From Curvibacter cyanobacteriorum (lineage in GTDB: Bacteria > Pseudomonadota > Gammaproteobacteria > Burkholderiales > Burkholderiaceae_C), in NCBI RefSeq assembly GCF_028649475.1, contig NZ_JAQSIP010000004.1, positions 310,001 through 374,000 of the forward strand: a stretch of 64,000 bases of DNA. Reading direction: 5' to 3'. Within the stretch, counting starts at the first letter, position 1, and the number at the start of each line of letters is the position of its first letter. The notes under the pieces were generated by a model. It made no database searches and was not told where the DNA came from. It saw only the letters and a program-made list of their open reading frames with translations. This document shows positions 24,557-35,654 of the stretch, piece by piece. Both the position numbers and the translations under genes were made by a program.

Positions 24557-25645
24557 TCAGACGCGGAACAGGCTGCGCTCGTGGAACAGGGGGTTGTCCA
24601 GGTCCTTGTGCGCCGGCGGCTCGGCGTGGTAGCGCTCGATGCGCTCGACCTCGTGCTTGGAGCCGAACACCAGGCCGATGCGCTGGTGCAGGCCTTCGGG
24701 CTGCACGCCCAGCACGGGCAGGCGCCCGGTGCTGGCGCGGCCGCCGGCCTGCTCCATGATGAAACCGATGGGGTTGGCCTCGTACAGCAGGCGCAGGCGG
24801 CCGGGTTTGGCGGCGTCCTTGCTGTCCCTGGGGTACAGGAACACGCCACCGCGCATGAGGATGCGGTGCGCCTCGGCCACCATGCTGGCGATCCAGCGCA
24901 TGTTGAAGTCCTTGGCGCGCGGGCCGGTGCGCCCGGCCAGGCATTCGTCCACGTAGCGCTTGACGGGGGCCTCCCAGAATCGGCTGTTGGACGCGTTGAT
25001 GGCGAACTCCACGGTGTCGGCCGGCACGGTGAGGTCGGGGTGGGTGAGCATGAACTCGCCGAGGTTGGGGTCGAGGGTGAAGCCGGCCACGCCGTTGCCC
25101 ACGCTGAGCACGAACATGGTCGTCGGGCCGTACAGCGCGTAACCGGCCGCCACCTGCTGCGTGCCGGGTTGCAGGAAGTCGGCCTCGGTGGCGTCGCGGT
25201 CGTCGGTGGTCGGTGAGCGCAGCACCGAGAAGATGCTGCCCACGGACACGTTCACGTCGATGTTGCTGGAGCCGTCGAGGGGGTCGAACACCAGCAGGTA
25301 CTTGCCGCGCGGGTAGGGGCTGGGGATCTGGTAGGGCGCCTCCATCTCTTCGGAGGCCATGCCCGCCAGGTGGCCGCCCCACTCGGTGATGCGCAGGAAG
25401 TAGTCGTTGCTGAGCACGTCAAGCTTCTTCTGTGTCTCGCCCTGCACGTTGACCGAGCCGCCCGCGGCGGCGGCGTGGTTGCCCAGCACGTCGCCCAGCG
25501 CGCCGAAGGCCACTGCGCGCGCGATGGCCTTGCAGGCCATCGCCACGTCGAGGATGAGGGCGTTGAAGTCGCCGCTGGCTTCGGGGAAGCGACGGCGTTC
25601 CTCGATCAGGTATTGGGTCAGGGTCTTGCGGCCGGTCAGTGGCAT
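24557..25645 (-). CDS. cbbF: Fructose-1,6-bisphosphatase class I
   Basis: A 362-residue FBPase that may also act on sedoheptulose bisphosphate. Conserved stretches are [16 protein letters not shown] (metal binding), [13 protein letters not shown]-like residues written here as [16 protein letters not shown], and [12 protein letters not shown]. The start ATG lies within the last bases of cbbE (10-base overlap). It is full length with no broken motif. Confidence 0.96.
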   Translation of the reverse strand: MPLTGRKTLTQYLIEERRRFPEASGDFNALILDVAMACKAIARAVAFGALGDVLGNHAAAAGGSVNVQGETQKKLDVLSNDYFLRITEWGGHLAGMASEEMEAPYQIPSPYPRGKYLLVFDPLDGSSNIDVNVSVGSIFSVLRSPTTDDRDATEADFLQPGTQQVAAGYALYGPTTMFVLSVGNGVAGFTLDPNLGEFMLTHPDLTVPADTVEFAINASNSRFWEAPVKRYVDECLAGRTGPRAKDFNMRWIASMVAEAHRILMRGGVFLYPRDSKDAAKPGRLRLLYEANPIGFIMEQAGGRASTGRLPVLGVQPEGLHQRIGLVFGSKHEVERIERYHAEPPAHKDLDNPLFHERSLFRV

Positions 25646-26403
25646 GGCGTGGTTCTCCGCGGGGCGTTGCTGGATGGGAAATCGGTGGGGCTGGCGGCGG
25701 CCTGCTGCAGGGCACGGATGACGCCGTGGTAACCCCCGGCCGCGTCGGCGGCGCTGAAGATCGCGCTGCCCGCCACGCAGATGTCGGCACCGGCTTGAAC
25801 GATCGCGCCGATGTTGTCCAGCTTCACGCCGCCGTCCACCTCCAGCCAGATTGGCTGGCCGCCGGTGGCGGTGTGGGCTTCGATGCGGCGGCGCGCTTCG
25901 CGCAGCTTGTGCAGGGTGTGCGCCATGAAGGTTTGGCCGCCGAAGCCAGGGTTCACGCTCATGAGCAGCACCAGGTCCAGCTTGTCCATGAGGTGATCCA
26001 TCCAGGCCAGCGGGGTGGCGGGGTTGAGCGCGATGCCGGCCTTGCAGCCATGCGCGCGGATCAGCTGCAGCGTGCGGTCCACATGGCGCGAGGCCTCCGG
26101 GTGAAAGGTGATGCAGTCGGCGCCGGCCTTGGCAAACAGGGGCACGAGCGCGTCCACCGGCTCCACCATGAGGTGCATGTCGATGGGAATCTGCACGTGC
26201 GGGCGGAGGGCCTCGCAGACTTGCGGGCCGATGGTGAGGTTGGGGACGTAGTGGTTGTCCATCACGTCGAAGTGCACGAAGTCGGCCCCCGCCGCTTCGA
26301 TGGCGCGCACCTCTTCGCCCAGGCGCGCGAAGTCGGCCGAGAGGATGGAGGGCGCCAGCCGCACGGCGGGCGACGGGTGGGGCTTGGGAGGTCGGATCAT
26401 CAT
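25636..26403 (-). CDS. cbbE: Ribulose-phosphate 3-epimerase
   Basis: A 255-residue TIM-barrel epimerase interconverting ribulose- and xylulose-5-phosphate. Motifs: [46 protein letters not shown] and WLEVDGGV, which carry the metal-binding His/Asp residues. The tail after residue 225 is Ser/Pro/Arg-rich and longer than usual. Start codons at 26403 and 26400 are both possible. Confidence 0.96.
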   Translation of the reverse strand: MMIRPPKPHPSPAVRLAPSILSADFARLGEEVRAIEAAGADFVHFDVMDNHYVPNLTIGPQVCEALRPHVQIPIDMHLMVEPVDALVPLFAKAGADCITFHPEASRHVDRTLQLIRAHGCKAGIALNPATPLAWMDHLMDKLDLVLLMSVNPGFGGQTFMAHTLHKLREARRRIEAHTATGGQPIWLEVDGGVKLDNIGAIVQAGADICVAGSAIFSAADAAGGYHGVIRALQQAAASPTDFPSSNAPRRTTPCH

Positions 26404-26433
26404 GGGGCGACTCGCTGGTAGGAAGAAAGAAAC

Positions 26434-27204
26434 TCAGGCGGACTCGCAGAGCGTGGCGTCTGCGTGCCAGCGCCGCAGCGCGTCCACCGTGACCCAGCGC
26501 TGGGCCATGCCGGCCGTGCCGCAGGGCAACAGCGCGCCCGCGTCGCCCAGGTGTGGCAGCACGCACAAGGCGTCGTCGAAGCGGTGGTTGGCGGTGTACG
26601 CGGTGGGCGTGACCACGGTTGGCAGCCCGGCGGCGCTGGCCGCGCGCAGGCCGTTGGCCGAGTCTTCGAAAGCCAGGCAGGCGCTGGCCGGCAGCCCCAG
26701 CGCGGTCAGCGCCTGCTGGTACACCAGCGGGTCGGGCTTCTTGCGCGGCGCGGTGGACGCGTCGCCGATGGCGGCGAAGTAGCGCCGCCAGTCCGGACCG
26801 AGCGGGGTGCGCAGCAGCGCGTCGATGTTGGTCGGCGTGGTGGTGGTGGCAATGGCCAGGCGCAGCTTGCTGTTCAGCGCTTCGCGCAGCAGGCGCAGCA
26901 CACCCGGGCGCAGCGCGAGCTGGCCGCCGCTCACGCGGTCTTCATAGAGGCGGGTCTTGATGGCGTGCACGCGTTCGATGACGGTTTGCGCTGCCCGGCC
27001 TTCAGCCACGTCGGGCTCGACCATGCGCCAATGGTGGGCGATGCGTTCCTTGCCCCCCGAGACTTGCAGCAGGCGGAGGTAGGTGGCCTCGTCCCAGTAC
27101 CAGCCCAGGCGCACTTGGTCGAAGGCATCGTTGAAGGCGGCGCGGTGCGCGGCCTCGGTGTCGGCCAGGGTGCCGTCCACATCGAAGATGAGCGCTTCAA
27201 GCAT
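26434..27204 (-). CDS. cbbY: CbbY, HAD-family sugar phosphatase
   Basis: A 256-residue HAD hydrolase. CbbY in phototrophs and autotrophs removes xylulose-1,5-bisphosphate, an inhibitor made by RuBisCO side reactions. HAD motifs: [20 protein letters not shown] and [11 protein letters not shown], with [10 protein letters not shown] giving the Lys. It overlaps cbbX by 8 bases, fitting a shared repair role: CbbX frees inhibited RuBisCO and CbbY destroys the inhibitor. Confidence 0.93.
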   Translation of the reverse strand: MLEALIFDVDGTLADTEAAHRAAFNDAFDQVRLGWYWDEATYLRLLQVSGGKERIAHHWRMVEPDVAEGRAAQTVIERVHAIKTRLYEDRVSGGQLALRPGVLRLLREALNSKLRLAIATTTTPTNIDALLRTPLGPDWRRYFAAIGDASTAPRKKPDPLVYQQALTALGLPASACLAFEDSANGLRAASAAGLPTVVTPTAYTANHRFDDALCVLPHLGDAGALLPCGTAGMAQRWVTVDALRRWHADATLCESA

Positions 27205-28174
27205 GGCTGGCCCTTTCGCCGTTGAAGAGTCGGCTGCCCAGGATGTCGGGCGCCTGCAACTGGGTGAGTTCGTCGGCCGTGAGCTCGCGTTGCGGCTGCG
27301 CGAACAGGCGGCTGGCCTGGCGCAGGCGGGCGCGGTCCAGGGCGTTGCGCACGCTGCGCGCGTTGGCAAAATGCGGTTGCGCCAGGCGCAGGCCCAGGTA
27401 GTCCTCGAAGGCCTGGGCGGCCTCGGGACTGAAGCGGTACTTCTGTTCGGCCAGCATCTGGTGCGAGATCTGCATCAGCTCGTGGACCGAATAGTCGGGA
27501 AACGACAGGTGGTGCGCGATGCGCGAGCGCATGCCGGGGTTGGACTGGAAGAAGGTGTTCATGCGGTCCTCGTAGCCGGCGAGGATCACCACCAGGTCGT
27601 CGCGGTGGTTCTCCATCACCTGCAGCAGGATCTCGATGGCTTCCTGGCCATAGTCGCGCTCGTTCTCGGGGCGGTAGAGGTAGTAGGCCTCGTCGATGAA
27701 CAACACGCCGCCCATGGCCCGCTTGAGCACCTCGCGGGTTTTGGGCGCGGTGTGGCCGATGTACTGTCCCACCAGGTCGTCGCGCGTGACGGCCACCAGA
27801 TGGCCCTTGCGCACATGGCCCAGGCGGTGAAGGATCTGCGCCATGCGCAGTGCCACGGTGGTCTTGCCGGTGCCGGGGTTGCCCGAGAAGCACATGTGCA
27901 GGCTGGGCGGCTGCGAGGGCAGCCCCAAGTGCGTGCGCAGCTTGTCGATGACCAGCAGCGCGGCGATGTCGCGCACGCGTGCCTTCACCGGTGCCAGGCC
28001 CACCAGCTCGTCGTCCAACTCTTGCAGCACAGCCTCGACCTGCGTGTGGGCCAACACCGCGCCGATCGAACGTGGTGGCGGCGCGGGGGTGTCCGCCGAG
28101 GCGGGCGCGACCGCCACGACGGTGTCGCTCGGGGGCAGCTTGCTGCCGGGGATGGCGTAGGGTGTCGGGTTCAT
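27197..28174 (-). CDS. cbbX: CbbX, red-type RuBisCO activase (AAA+)
   Basis: A 325-residue AAA+ remodeller that uses ATP to pull on the large-subunit C-terminus and free inhibited red-type RuBisCO. Walker A is [14 protein letters not shown], Walker B is [13 protein letters not shown], and the pore-loop region follows around [13 protein letters not shown]. The first 40 residues are Pro/Ala-rich. Its presence right after cbbS confirms that the RuBisCO is form IC. Confidence 0.97.
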   Translation of the reverse strand: MNPTPYAIPGSKLPPSDTVVAVAPASADTPAPPPRSIGAVLAHTQVEAVLQELDDELVGLAPVKARVRDIAALLVIDKLRTHLGLPSQPPSLHMCFSGNPGTGKTTVALRMAQILHRLGHVRKGHLVAVTRDDLVGQYIGHTAPKTREVLKRAMGGVLFIDEAYYLYRPENERDYGQEAIEILLQVMENHRDDLVVILAGYEDRMNTFFQSNPGMRSRIAHHLSFPDYSVHELMQISHQMLAEQKYRFSPEAAQAFEDYLGLRLAQPHFANARSVRNALDRARLRQASRLFAQPQRELTADELTQLQAPDILGSRLFNGERASHA

Positions 28175-28269
28175 GGGGGGTACCTGGGTCAAGTCGCACC
28201 CGTGAACCGGCGTTGCCGGGACCTGGGTGGGGCCCCCCGGAGGGGGAGGACGTGAAGCGGCGCAGGGGG

Positions 28270-28707
28270 TCAGGGGTACCGTTCGCCTTCGGGCTGCCCC
28301 GCCCCATAGCCGCGGGTGGTGTAGCGCAGGCTGCGGCCGTTGACCTCCTGGCGCTCCAGCATGAAGCCGGGTTCGTGGGCGGGCCGGTTGACGATGAAGC
28401 TCATGGCGATGGTCTCGACGTTGCGTGTCGAGTCGAACGCCAACATGCGGATGTAGTGGCGCGGAAAGGCTTGGCGGCAGGCCTGCAGCTCCTGCAGCAC
28501 GCCAGCGGCATCGTGCAGGTCGAACAAGGGGTTGCCGTACATCGACCAGTAGGTGTTGCGCGGGTGCGGGTCGTCGGTGTACTCCACGCTCCAGGCGTAG
28601 CCTTTGCGCAGGCCGTACTCGATCTGTGCGGTGATCTCCTGGTCCGTCAGATCGGGCAGGAAGCTGAACTGGCCTTGCGTGATGCGGCCGGTGGGGTTGG
28701 TCATCAT
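28270..28707 (-). CDS. cbbS: RuBisCO small subunit, form IC
   Basis: A 145-residue small subunit. The N-terminus [17 protein letters not shown], the [16 protein letters not shown] segment and the extended C-terminus after [11 protein letters not shown] are typical of red-type enzymes, where the tail forms a beta hairpin lining the central pore. ATG codons at 28707 and 28704 are in tandem, preceded by GGAG; the first is given. It lies 153 bases after cbbL. Confidence 0.95.
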   Translation of the reverse strand: MMTNPTGRITQGQFSFLPDLTDQEITAQIEYGLRKGYAWSVEYTDDPHPRNTYWSMYGNPLFDLHDAAGVLQELQACRQAFPRHYIRMLAFDSTRNVETIAMSFIVNRPAHEPGFMLERQEVNGRSLRYTTRGYGAGQPEGERYP

Positions 28708-28860
28708 GGTGGAGAACTCCAAAAAAAGAAGAAGGTGCAGGCATGCAGCCGCGCCGATCCAGGGGCGCCGTGGCGCCGGCTCTGGCGGTCCCGGGCATCG
28801 TCCGCTTCCCGTCGGAGGCCCGAGGGGGAGACGCCGTGCCGCGGCGCTGGAAGGTGGCTT

Positions 28861-30435
<1,575 letters not shown>

Positions 30436-31383
30436 ATGAAGAACGCCACCTTTCGGCAATTGCGGGTGTTCAGCGAGGTGGCGCGTCACCTCAGCTTTGC
30501 CCGCGCGGCGCAGGTGCTGCACCTCACGCCGCCGGCCGTGACCATGCAGGTCAAGGAACTCGAAGGGCACGTGGGCATGCCGCTTTTCGAGCGCAACGGC
30601 CGCAAGGTGGCGCTGACCACCGTGGGCGAGTACATGCTGGTCTACGCGAGGAAGGTGCTGGCGACGCTGAAGGACGCGGAGGACGCCGCCGCGCGACTGC
30701 AGAAGCTGGAGACGGGCACGCTGGTGATTGGCATGGTGAGCACGGCCAAGTACTTCCTGCCGCACCTGCTGGCCGAGTTCCGACGCGAACACGGCAGCAT
30801 CGACATTCGCCTGGCCGTGAGCAACCGCGAGCAGTTGGTGAAGATGCTGCACGCCAACGAGGTGGACATCGCCATCATGGGCCGCCCACCCAAGGAACTG
30901 GCCACGCGCGCCGAGCCCTTTGCGGCCCATCCCCATGTTTTTGTGGCCCAGGTGAATCACCCGTTGGCGCTCGCGAGCCAGGTGCCGGTGGCCTGGCTGC
31001 GAGAGTACGACTTCATCGTGCGGGAGCAGGGCTCAGGGACGCGCGCCGCACTGGAGAAGTTCCTCGACGGCGATCACGTTGAACTGCGCGTGATCATGGA
31101 GATGGCCAGCAACGAGACCATCAAGCAGGCCGTCATGGCGGGCATGGGACTGAGCTTTCTGTCCTTGCACACCATCGGGCTCGAACTGCGCAATCAACTG
31201 ATCTCGGTGCTGGACGTTGAGGGGGGGCCTGTGGTGCGCGCCTGGAATGTGGTGCACACGCAATCGAAACTGCTGTCCCCGGCCGCGGAGGCGTTCCGGT
31301 ATTTCATGCTGGAGCGCGGCGAGAGCTATCTGGCGGAGAACTTTCCAGCCCCCTTTTCGACCGCCAAATCGGTGTCGAACTAG
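30436..31383 (+). CDS. cbbR: CbbR, LysR-type regulator of the Calvin cycle operon
   Basis: A 315-residue LysR regulator. The N-terminal helix-turn-helix (FRQLRVFSEVARHLSFARAA through PPAVTMQVKELE) is followed by a periplasmic-binding-like effector domain from about residue 90, where CbbR proteins sense metabolites such as phosphoenolpyruvate or RuBP. Divergence from cbbL across 105 bases is the standard arrangement. AAGGAATT precedes the ATG. It is expected to activate cbbLSXYEFPTZGKA. Confidence 0.95.
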   Translation: MKNATFRQLRVFSEVARHLSFARAAQVLHLTPPAVTMQVKELEGHVGMPLFERNGRKVALTTVGEYMLVYARKVLATLKDAEDAAARLQKLETGTLVIGMVSTAKYFLPHLLAEFRREHGSIDIRLAVSNREQLVKMLHANEVDIAIMGRPPKELATRAEPFAAHPHVFVAQVNHPLALASQVPVAWLREYDFIVREQGSGTRAALEKFLDGDHVELRVIMEMASNETIKQAVMAGMGLSFLSLHTIGLELRNQLISVLDVEGGPVVRAWNVVHTQSKLLSPAAEAFRYFMLERGESYLAENFPAPFSTAKSVSN

Positions 31384-31855
31384 GCGGGCCAGCTGGGCGT
31401 GCCCATCCACCGCCAGCGGCGTGTCCGGCTGCGCCCACCCAGCGACTTGCGCCGCCGCATGACGGCAGTGATGGGCCCATCGAAGCGCAGCGCTGCGAAC
31501 AACCCGGCTGCGGCTGCGCAGGCGGGGCCTGGCGGGTTGGTGCGCGCTTGCGCGTGGGCAGAGCAGGGCACCGCGTTGACGGCCGTGTTCGGTTGGGTGA
31601 AAGGCCGGCCTGCGGTGCCGGCCCGGTTTGCGCTGCCCCACCGAACGACTGCACCTGGTGTCCGGGTGGGCTCTCTGCCGAAGGCCTTGTTGAGGTGAGG
31701 CTGGCCGGGTGCGCCGCATCTGAATGGGGCTGAGTGGCGGCGCTGGTCGGGCCTACAAGGCCGTTGCCCGACATCGCGCTTTACACCCGCGATGTCGTCG
31801 AGGTCTTCCCCCAAGGTCTCAACCGATCGCTGTGTTGACCCGGTGGATTGACACC
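31384..31855. other. 472-base region without a supported gene
   Basis: GC-rich sequence between cbbR and the porin gene. Open frames exist on both strands but show no family motif, ribosome site or conserved start. The end nearest the porin holds two linked hairpins (31746-31796). The region forms the boundary between the autotrophy genes and the catabolic island. Confidence 0.6.
31746..31796 (-). terminator. Two linked inverted repeats downstream of the porin gene
   Basis: GTCGGGC at 31746-31752 pairs with GCCCGAC at 31766-31772, and GACATCGCG at 31770-31778 pairs with CGCGATGTC at 31788-31796. The two stems share three bases, so they may be alternative. They lie about 60 bases after the porin stop. 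No T-run follows in either direction, so termination is only likely, and an extragenic palindrome is an alternative. Confidence 0.35.
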
Positions 31856-32944
31856 TCAGAACGAGTGCCTCAGACCGAAGCGCACGACGCTTTGGTCTCG
31901 GCCTGAGGCGCCTCCCAGGATGAAGATGTTGGCTCGCGCATTGGCAGCACCGCCGGCCCGCTGCGTGACCACTTGCGCATAGACGTCGGTGCGCTTGGAC
32001 AGGATGTAGTCCGCCGTCAAGGCCACTTGCTTGTAGCTGGAATTGAACAGCTTGGTGTTGTTCAGGTCCACCCCGACCTTCCAAGACGCCGTTGGCCGGT
32101 AGACAACGCCACCGAAGTAGTTCTTGAAAGTCCCGTTGGCGTTGCTGCTGTTGCCCTCGAATTCGGAGCGGGTGACCATGCCATGCAGCAAGAACTGTTC
32201 ATTGAGGCGGTAGCTGCCCCCCAGGCCTGCCACACTGTTGCGCTTTCCGCCCAGTGTGTAGGCTTGGCTGGAGCCGACCAGGGACTGAACATTGAGGCTT
32301 GCGCCATCGACCTGGGTGTAAGCGGTGCCCAGGCTCCAGTTGCCTTGGGTGTAGTTGGCACCGACGCTGCGCGATGGGCTCGAGCCTTGCGACGTTCCGG
32401 GGGTTTGCGAGGGTGCAAACATCGCGCCAAAGGAGAAGCCACTCCACTTGGGACTGGTGTACTTGATCGAATTGTTCAAGCGTTGACCCGCAGTTCGGTC
32501 GTTGTCGAGCGGGTTGTTCACGTAACCGCCGCCGAGCTGGGTGGCGTTGGTGAACGGGACCAGAGAGTCCCACATGAAGTCGTATTGTCGTCCCAGGCTC
32601 AAGGTGCCAAGGTTGCGGTCCGACAAACCCACCCAGCTCTGGCGGCCAAAGGCCAGTCCTCCCTGGCCAAGTGCGCCAGAGTTCAAAACCAGGCCTTGCT
32701 CCAGGACAAACAAAGCGGACAAGCCACCACCCAGATCTTCAGTGCCCTTGAAGCCGAGTCGGCTGCCCTGCATCACGCCGCTGTCGACAAGGGTTTGGCG
32801 ACCGCCGCCCACGTCACTCGCGTGGGACATGCCGAGGTCCAGGACGCCATACAGGGTGACATTGCTTTGAGCGCAGGCATTGCTGCACATCAATGACAGC
32901 GCCAGCGACGGAAGCGCCGCTGATCGGATGGATCGCACTTTCAA
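31856..32944 (-). CDS. Gram-negative porin (trimeric, Burkholderiales type)
   Basis: A 362-residue outer-membrane porin. A signal peptide of about 25 residues ends SNACAQ, and the mature start SNVTLYGVLDLGMSHAS plus the closing VVRFGLRHSF (terminal Phe for barrel assembly) are hallmarks. The start is TTG at 32944, seven bases after AAGGAG; no ATG is available nearby. A copy of the ATACAGTATACTTTT element lies about 50 bases upstream with a -10-like TATACT, so the porin probably belongs to the island's regulon and admits its substrate. Substrate choice cannot be read from the sequence. Confidence 0.92.
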   Translation of the reverse strand: MKVRSIRSAALPSLALSLMCSNACAQSNVTLYGVLDLGMSHASDVGGGRQTLVDSGVMQGSRLGFKGTEDLGGGLSALFVLEQGLVLNSGALGQGGLAFGRQSWVGLSDRNLGTLSLGRQYDFMWDSLVPFTNATQLGGGYVNNPLDNDRTAGQRLNNSIKYTSPKWSGFSFGAMFAPSQTPGTSQGSSPSRSVGANYTQGNWSLGTAYTQVDGASLNVQSLVGSSQAYTLGGKRNSVAGLGGSYRLNEQFLLHGMVTRSEFEGNSSNANGTFKNYFGGVVYRPTASWKVGVDLNNTKLFNSSYKQVALTADYILSKRTDVYAQVVTQRAGGAANARANIFILGGASGRDQSVVRFGLRHSF

Positions 32945-32992
32945 TTTCGTACTCCTTGCGTGGTTGTGAAGGTAACCTGAAGAATTCGCATC

Positions 32993-33007
32993 AAAAGTAT
33001 ACTGTAT
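32993..33007 (-). promoter_or_regulatory. Operator/-10 element before the porin gene
   Basis: Read on the - strand it is ATACAGTATACTTTT. The core ATACAGTAT is a 9-base palindrome around a central A. The overlapping TATACT can serve as -10, with TTAAAA 17 bases upstream as a weak -35. A bound repressor would cover the -10. Confidence 0.6.
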
Positions 33008-33132
33008 GTAATTTGGTTTTTTAAGGATTTTTGACAGTGATCATCTGGTGGTCTTCTGCACCAATCTGAGGCTTGGAGAGTGAGTTCGGCCAAGGAAGAG
33101 TCACTCCTGATCTCGCCTACTACTCACATGTA

Positions 33133-33141
33133 ATACTGTAT
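33133..33141. promoter_or_regulatory. ATACTGTAT operator-like site
   Basis: A 9-base palindrome identical to the core of the island's repeated element, but without the TATACTTTT extension, so it is a candidate extra regulator site rather than a promoter. Confidence 0.45.
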
Positions 33142-33423
33142 CCAATTTCATAATGTGGGATGGTGGTGGTTAGGTGGCAGGTGCCCCAGTTTGGGGCGGG
33201 GGGGGGTGGTTGGTGTGGTGTGTCGGGGCGGTCGATCAAGTGAGTGCCTCGCTTGGTCGACCCGATTGAGTCCATCGACAGGGATTGCGGTGCTGAGGGG
33301 TGGCGTATTTCGGTGAGGGTGGGCTGACTGCGCGGGTGTTGGGGTAGAGGGGGTGGTGTCAGCAGATCTCAAGTGCTTTGATTTTTTGGCATGCATTTTG
33401 CTATCATTTGAATCTCATTTGGT

Positions 33424-33438
33424 ATACCGTATTCTTTT
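33424..33438 (+). promoter_or_regulatory. Variant operator with possible promoter, upstream of gentisate genes
   Basis: ATACCGTATTCTTTT differs from the element consensus at two of 15 positions. TTGAAT (33408-33413), a 16-base spacer and TATTCT (33430-33435) form a plausible promoter that contains the site. Confidence 0.45.
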
Positions 33439-33487
33439 TTGGTGAGGTTTCATTCCTTGGCGAGCATTGCCTGTTTGTGTCAGAAGG

Positions 33488-33519
33488 ATTACATTTATAA
33501 AAACATACAGTATACTTTT
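33488..33519 (+). promoter_or_regulatory. Main promoter and operator of the gentisate operon
   Basis: ATTACA (33488-33493), a 17-base spacer and TATACT (33511-33516) make a good sigma-70 promoter. The element ATACAGTATACTTTT (33505-33519) covers the -10. It lies 37 bases before the gentisate dioxygenase ATG. Confidence 0.6.
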
Positions 33520-33555
33520 TGTGGTTTGAGGCGGATAAATGAGTAAGGAGCACTG

Positions 33556-34689
33556 ATGACTGAGAAATCGAGCTACGACACCTACCGAGAAGACGTCGCT
33601 GGACGTGCCAACGTCGAAGACACCCCGGAGTTGGTTCGCTATTACCGCGATCTGGAGCGTTTCGACGCTGGCGCCTTGTGGACGGTGGCGAACAAGATTG
33701 AACCCTGGGAGCCGAAGTCCGAGTCAGTCCCAACCCTCTGGCGTTACCAGGAGTTGCGTGATCATGTGCTTCGCTCTGTGGCGCTGGTCACCCCGGAGAA
33801 GGCGGGGCGCCGGGTTATTTACCTGAACAACCCTGGGCGCCACGATGTGTCTGCGGCGGTGGGGTGGTTGTACTCGGGGCTGCAAGTCATGCACCCCGGC
33901 GAATGCGCTTCGACTCACCGGCACTCTGCCTCTGCCCTGCGCTTCATCATGGAGGGACGTGGTGCCTACACCATCGTGGATGGGCACAAGATGACCTTGG
34001 GTGCCAATGATTTTGTGCTCACCCCGAACGGTACATGGCACGAGCATGGTGTGGACGAGGGGGGCACTCCTTGCATCTGGCAGGACGGGTTGGACATTCC
34101 CTTCGTCAATGCGATGGAAGCCAATTTCTACGAGGTGCACCCCGATCTGCACCAACAGGTGGCCTATCCCATCGATGACGCAACCCACACCTGGGGTGCC
34201 TCGGCCCTGCTGCCGCAAGGCCAGGCTTGGAGCAAGCCGTACTCGCCCCTTTTTAAGTACGAGTGGGAGCCCACTTACGACGCGCTCAGGCGTTTGGCCA
34301 AGGTCAGCAAGGGCTCTGAGTTCGACGGTATCTTGATGCACTACACCAACCCGGTCACAGGTGGCCCCGTGATGCCCACCATTGGCGCCAGCATGCAACT
34401 GCTGCGCCCCGGTGAACAAACCAAAGCCCACCGCCACACCGGCAGCTACCTCTACCAGGTGGCCAAAGGCGAGGGCTATTCCGTCATCAACGGGCGCCGC
34501 TTTGACTGGCGTGAACGGGACATCTTCTGTGTTCCGTCATGGGCCTGGCACGAGCACGTCAACACCCAAGCCAGTGAGGACGCCTGCCTGTTCTGTTTCA
34601 GCGACTTGCCGGTAATGAAAGCCCTGGGCTTGTACCGCGAGGAAGGGCTGAAGACCAATGGCGGCCGCCAGGCACCCGCACCAAATTGA
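33556..34689 (+). CDS. gtdA: Gentisate 1,2-dioxygenase (bicupin)
   Basis: A 377-residue Fe(II) ring-cleaving enzyme that opens gentisate (2,5-dihydroxybenzoate) to maleylpyruvate. Two cupin domains are seen. The first has the iron-binding STHRHSASALRFIMEG and TPNGTWHEHG; the second, from about residue 275, has KAHRHTGSYLYQV and PSWAWHEHV. ATG 33556 follows AAGGAG. It leads the + strand operon with hydrolase, nitrilase and isomerase. Related bicupins also cleave 1-hydroxy-2-naphthoate or substituted salicylates, so the exact substrate is open. Confidence 0.9.
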   Translation: MTEKSSYDTYREDVAGRANVEDTPELVRYYRDLERFDAGALWTVANKIEPWEPKSESVPTLWRYQELRDHVLRSVALVTPEKAGRRVIYLNNPGRHDVSAAVGWLYSGLQVMHPGECASTHRHSASALRFIMEGRGAYTIVDGHKMTLGANDFVLTPNGTWHEHGVDEGGTPCIWQDGLDIPFVNAMEANFYEVHPDLHQQVAYPIDDATHTWGASALLPQGQAWSKPYSPLFKYEWEPTYDALRRLAKVSKGSEFDGILMHYTNPVTGGPVMPTIGASMQLLRPGEQTKAHRHTGSYLYQVAKGEGYSVINGRRFDWRERDIFCVPSWAWHEHVNTQASEDACLFCFSDLPVMKALGLYREEGLKTNGGRQAPAPN

Positions 34690-34726
34690 TTCCTGATCCA
34701 CCTAGCCAACCCCACACGGAGAAAAC

Positions 34727-35638
34727 ATGCGCCTCGTAACCTACCGCCACACCATTGAAGACGCCGCACGACTGGGTGTCATTCAAGGCGATGACATTGT
34801 TGATGTGCAGCGCTTCGGCGCCAGCCAAGGGATCGAGTTGCCGGCGTCCATGCTGGCCTTCATTGACCTGGGCCCCAGCGCTGTCCGCCGACTTCAAGCC
34901 TTGCTTGATGCTGTCGCTGGTAACTGGCTGCCCGGTACCTCGGTACCTGGCACCAACGTCCAATTGCTCGCCCCGATCCCACGCCCACGCAAGAACATCT
35001 TCGGGATCGGCCTGAACTATGTGGAGCACGTCGCCGAATCTAGCCGCACGCTCGACACCTCGAAGGACCTGCCCAAGGAGCCCGTCATCTTCTCCAAGCC
35101 GCCAACCACGGTGATTGGCCCTGGAGAACCCATTCGCCACAACGCCAAGATCACCCAACAAATGGACTGGGAAGTGGAGTTGGCCGCAATCATTGGACGC
35201 CGTGCCGTGGCTGTGACTCCGGAACAAGCACTGAGCTATGTCTTTGGCTACAGCGTCATGATCGACATCAGCGCTCGCGATTGCCGCCGTGCGGGTCAAT
35301 GGATTTACTCCAAGGGTCAAGACACCTACGGGCCCTTCGGTCCCTGCATCGTCACCGCGGATGAGATCCCGGACCCCCAGAACCTGGACCTTTGGCTCAC
35401 CGTCAACGGGGAGGTCAAACAGAGCTCCAACACCCGTCACATGTTGTTCAAGGTGAATGAGTTGGTGGCTGACATCAGCGCCGGCATCACCCTGGAGCCA
35501 GGCGACATCATTGCCACCGGTACGCCCGAGGGCGTGGGTGCTGGGAGAAGTCCGCAGGAATGGTTGCATCCTGGCGACACCGTCGTAGCCCATGTGGCCC
35601 AGATTGGTGAGTTGACGCACCCGGTCATCGCTGTCTGA
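34727..35638 (+). CDS. FAH-family hydrolase, probable maleylpyruvate or fumarylpyruvate hydrolase
   Basis: A 303-residue fumarylacetoacetase-family enzyme that cuts the ring-fission product into pyruvate plus a C4 diacid. The C-terminal fold holds IFGIGLNYVEHVAES, the metal ligands in MDWEVELAAIIG and YSVMIDISARD, and the closing GDIIATGTPEGVG. No GST-type maleylpyruvate isomerase is encoded nearby, while maleate isomerase is. The simplest reading is direct hydrolysis of maleylpyruvate to maleate and pyruvate. A GGAG ribosome site precedes the ATG. Confidence 0.87.
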   Translation: MRLVTYRHTIEDAARLGVIQGDDIVDVQRFGASQGIELPASMLAFIDLGPSAVRRLQALLDAVAGNWLPGTSVPGTNVQLLAPIPRPRKNIFGIGLNYVEHVAESSRTLDTSKDLPKEPVIFSKPPTTVIGPGEPIRHNAKITQQMDWEVELAAIIGRRAVAVTPEQALSYVFGYSVMIDISARDCRRAGQWIYSKGQDTYGPFGPCIVTADEIPDPQNLDLWLTVNGEVKQSSNTRHMLFKVNELVADISAGITLEPGDIIATGTPEGVGAGRSPQEWLHPGDTVVAHVAQIGELTHPVIAV

Positions 35639-35654
35639 AGAAGGTGATCCCCAC

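Larger units (their letters stand above)
32945..33555. other. 611-base divergent control region, porin / gentisate genes
   Basis: No gene is seen. The two flanks are AT-rich and hold four copies or variants of the ATACAGTAT element (32993-33007, 33133-33141, 33424-33438, 33505-33519). The middle (about 33160-33365) is strongly G-rich on the + strand with long G-runs. The base composition differs sharply from the surrounding GC-rich coding DNA. Confidence 0.7.

Noticed and set aside
31399-31698. Open frames in the gap between cbbR and the porin gene, considered as a transposase fragment
   Set aside because: Weak resemblance only in short stretches; no catalytic motif could be placed.
33540-33557. 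Five-codon frame starting at ATG 33540 before the gentisate dioxygenase gene
   Set aside because: Too short to support as a gene; it merely overlaps the ribosome site.
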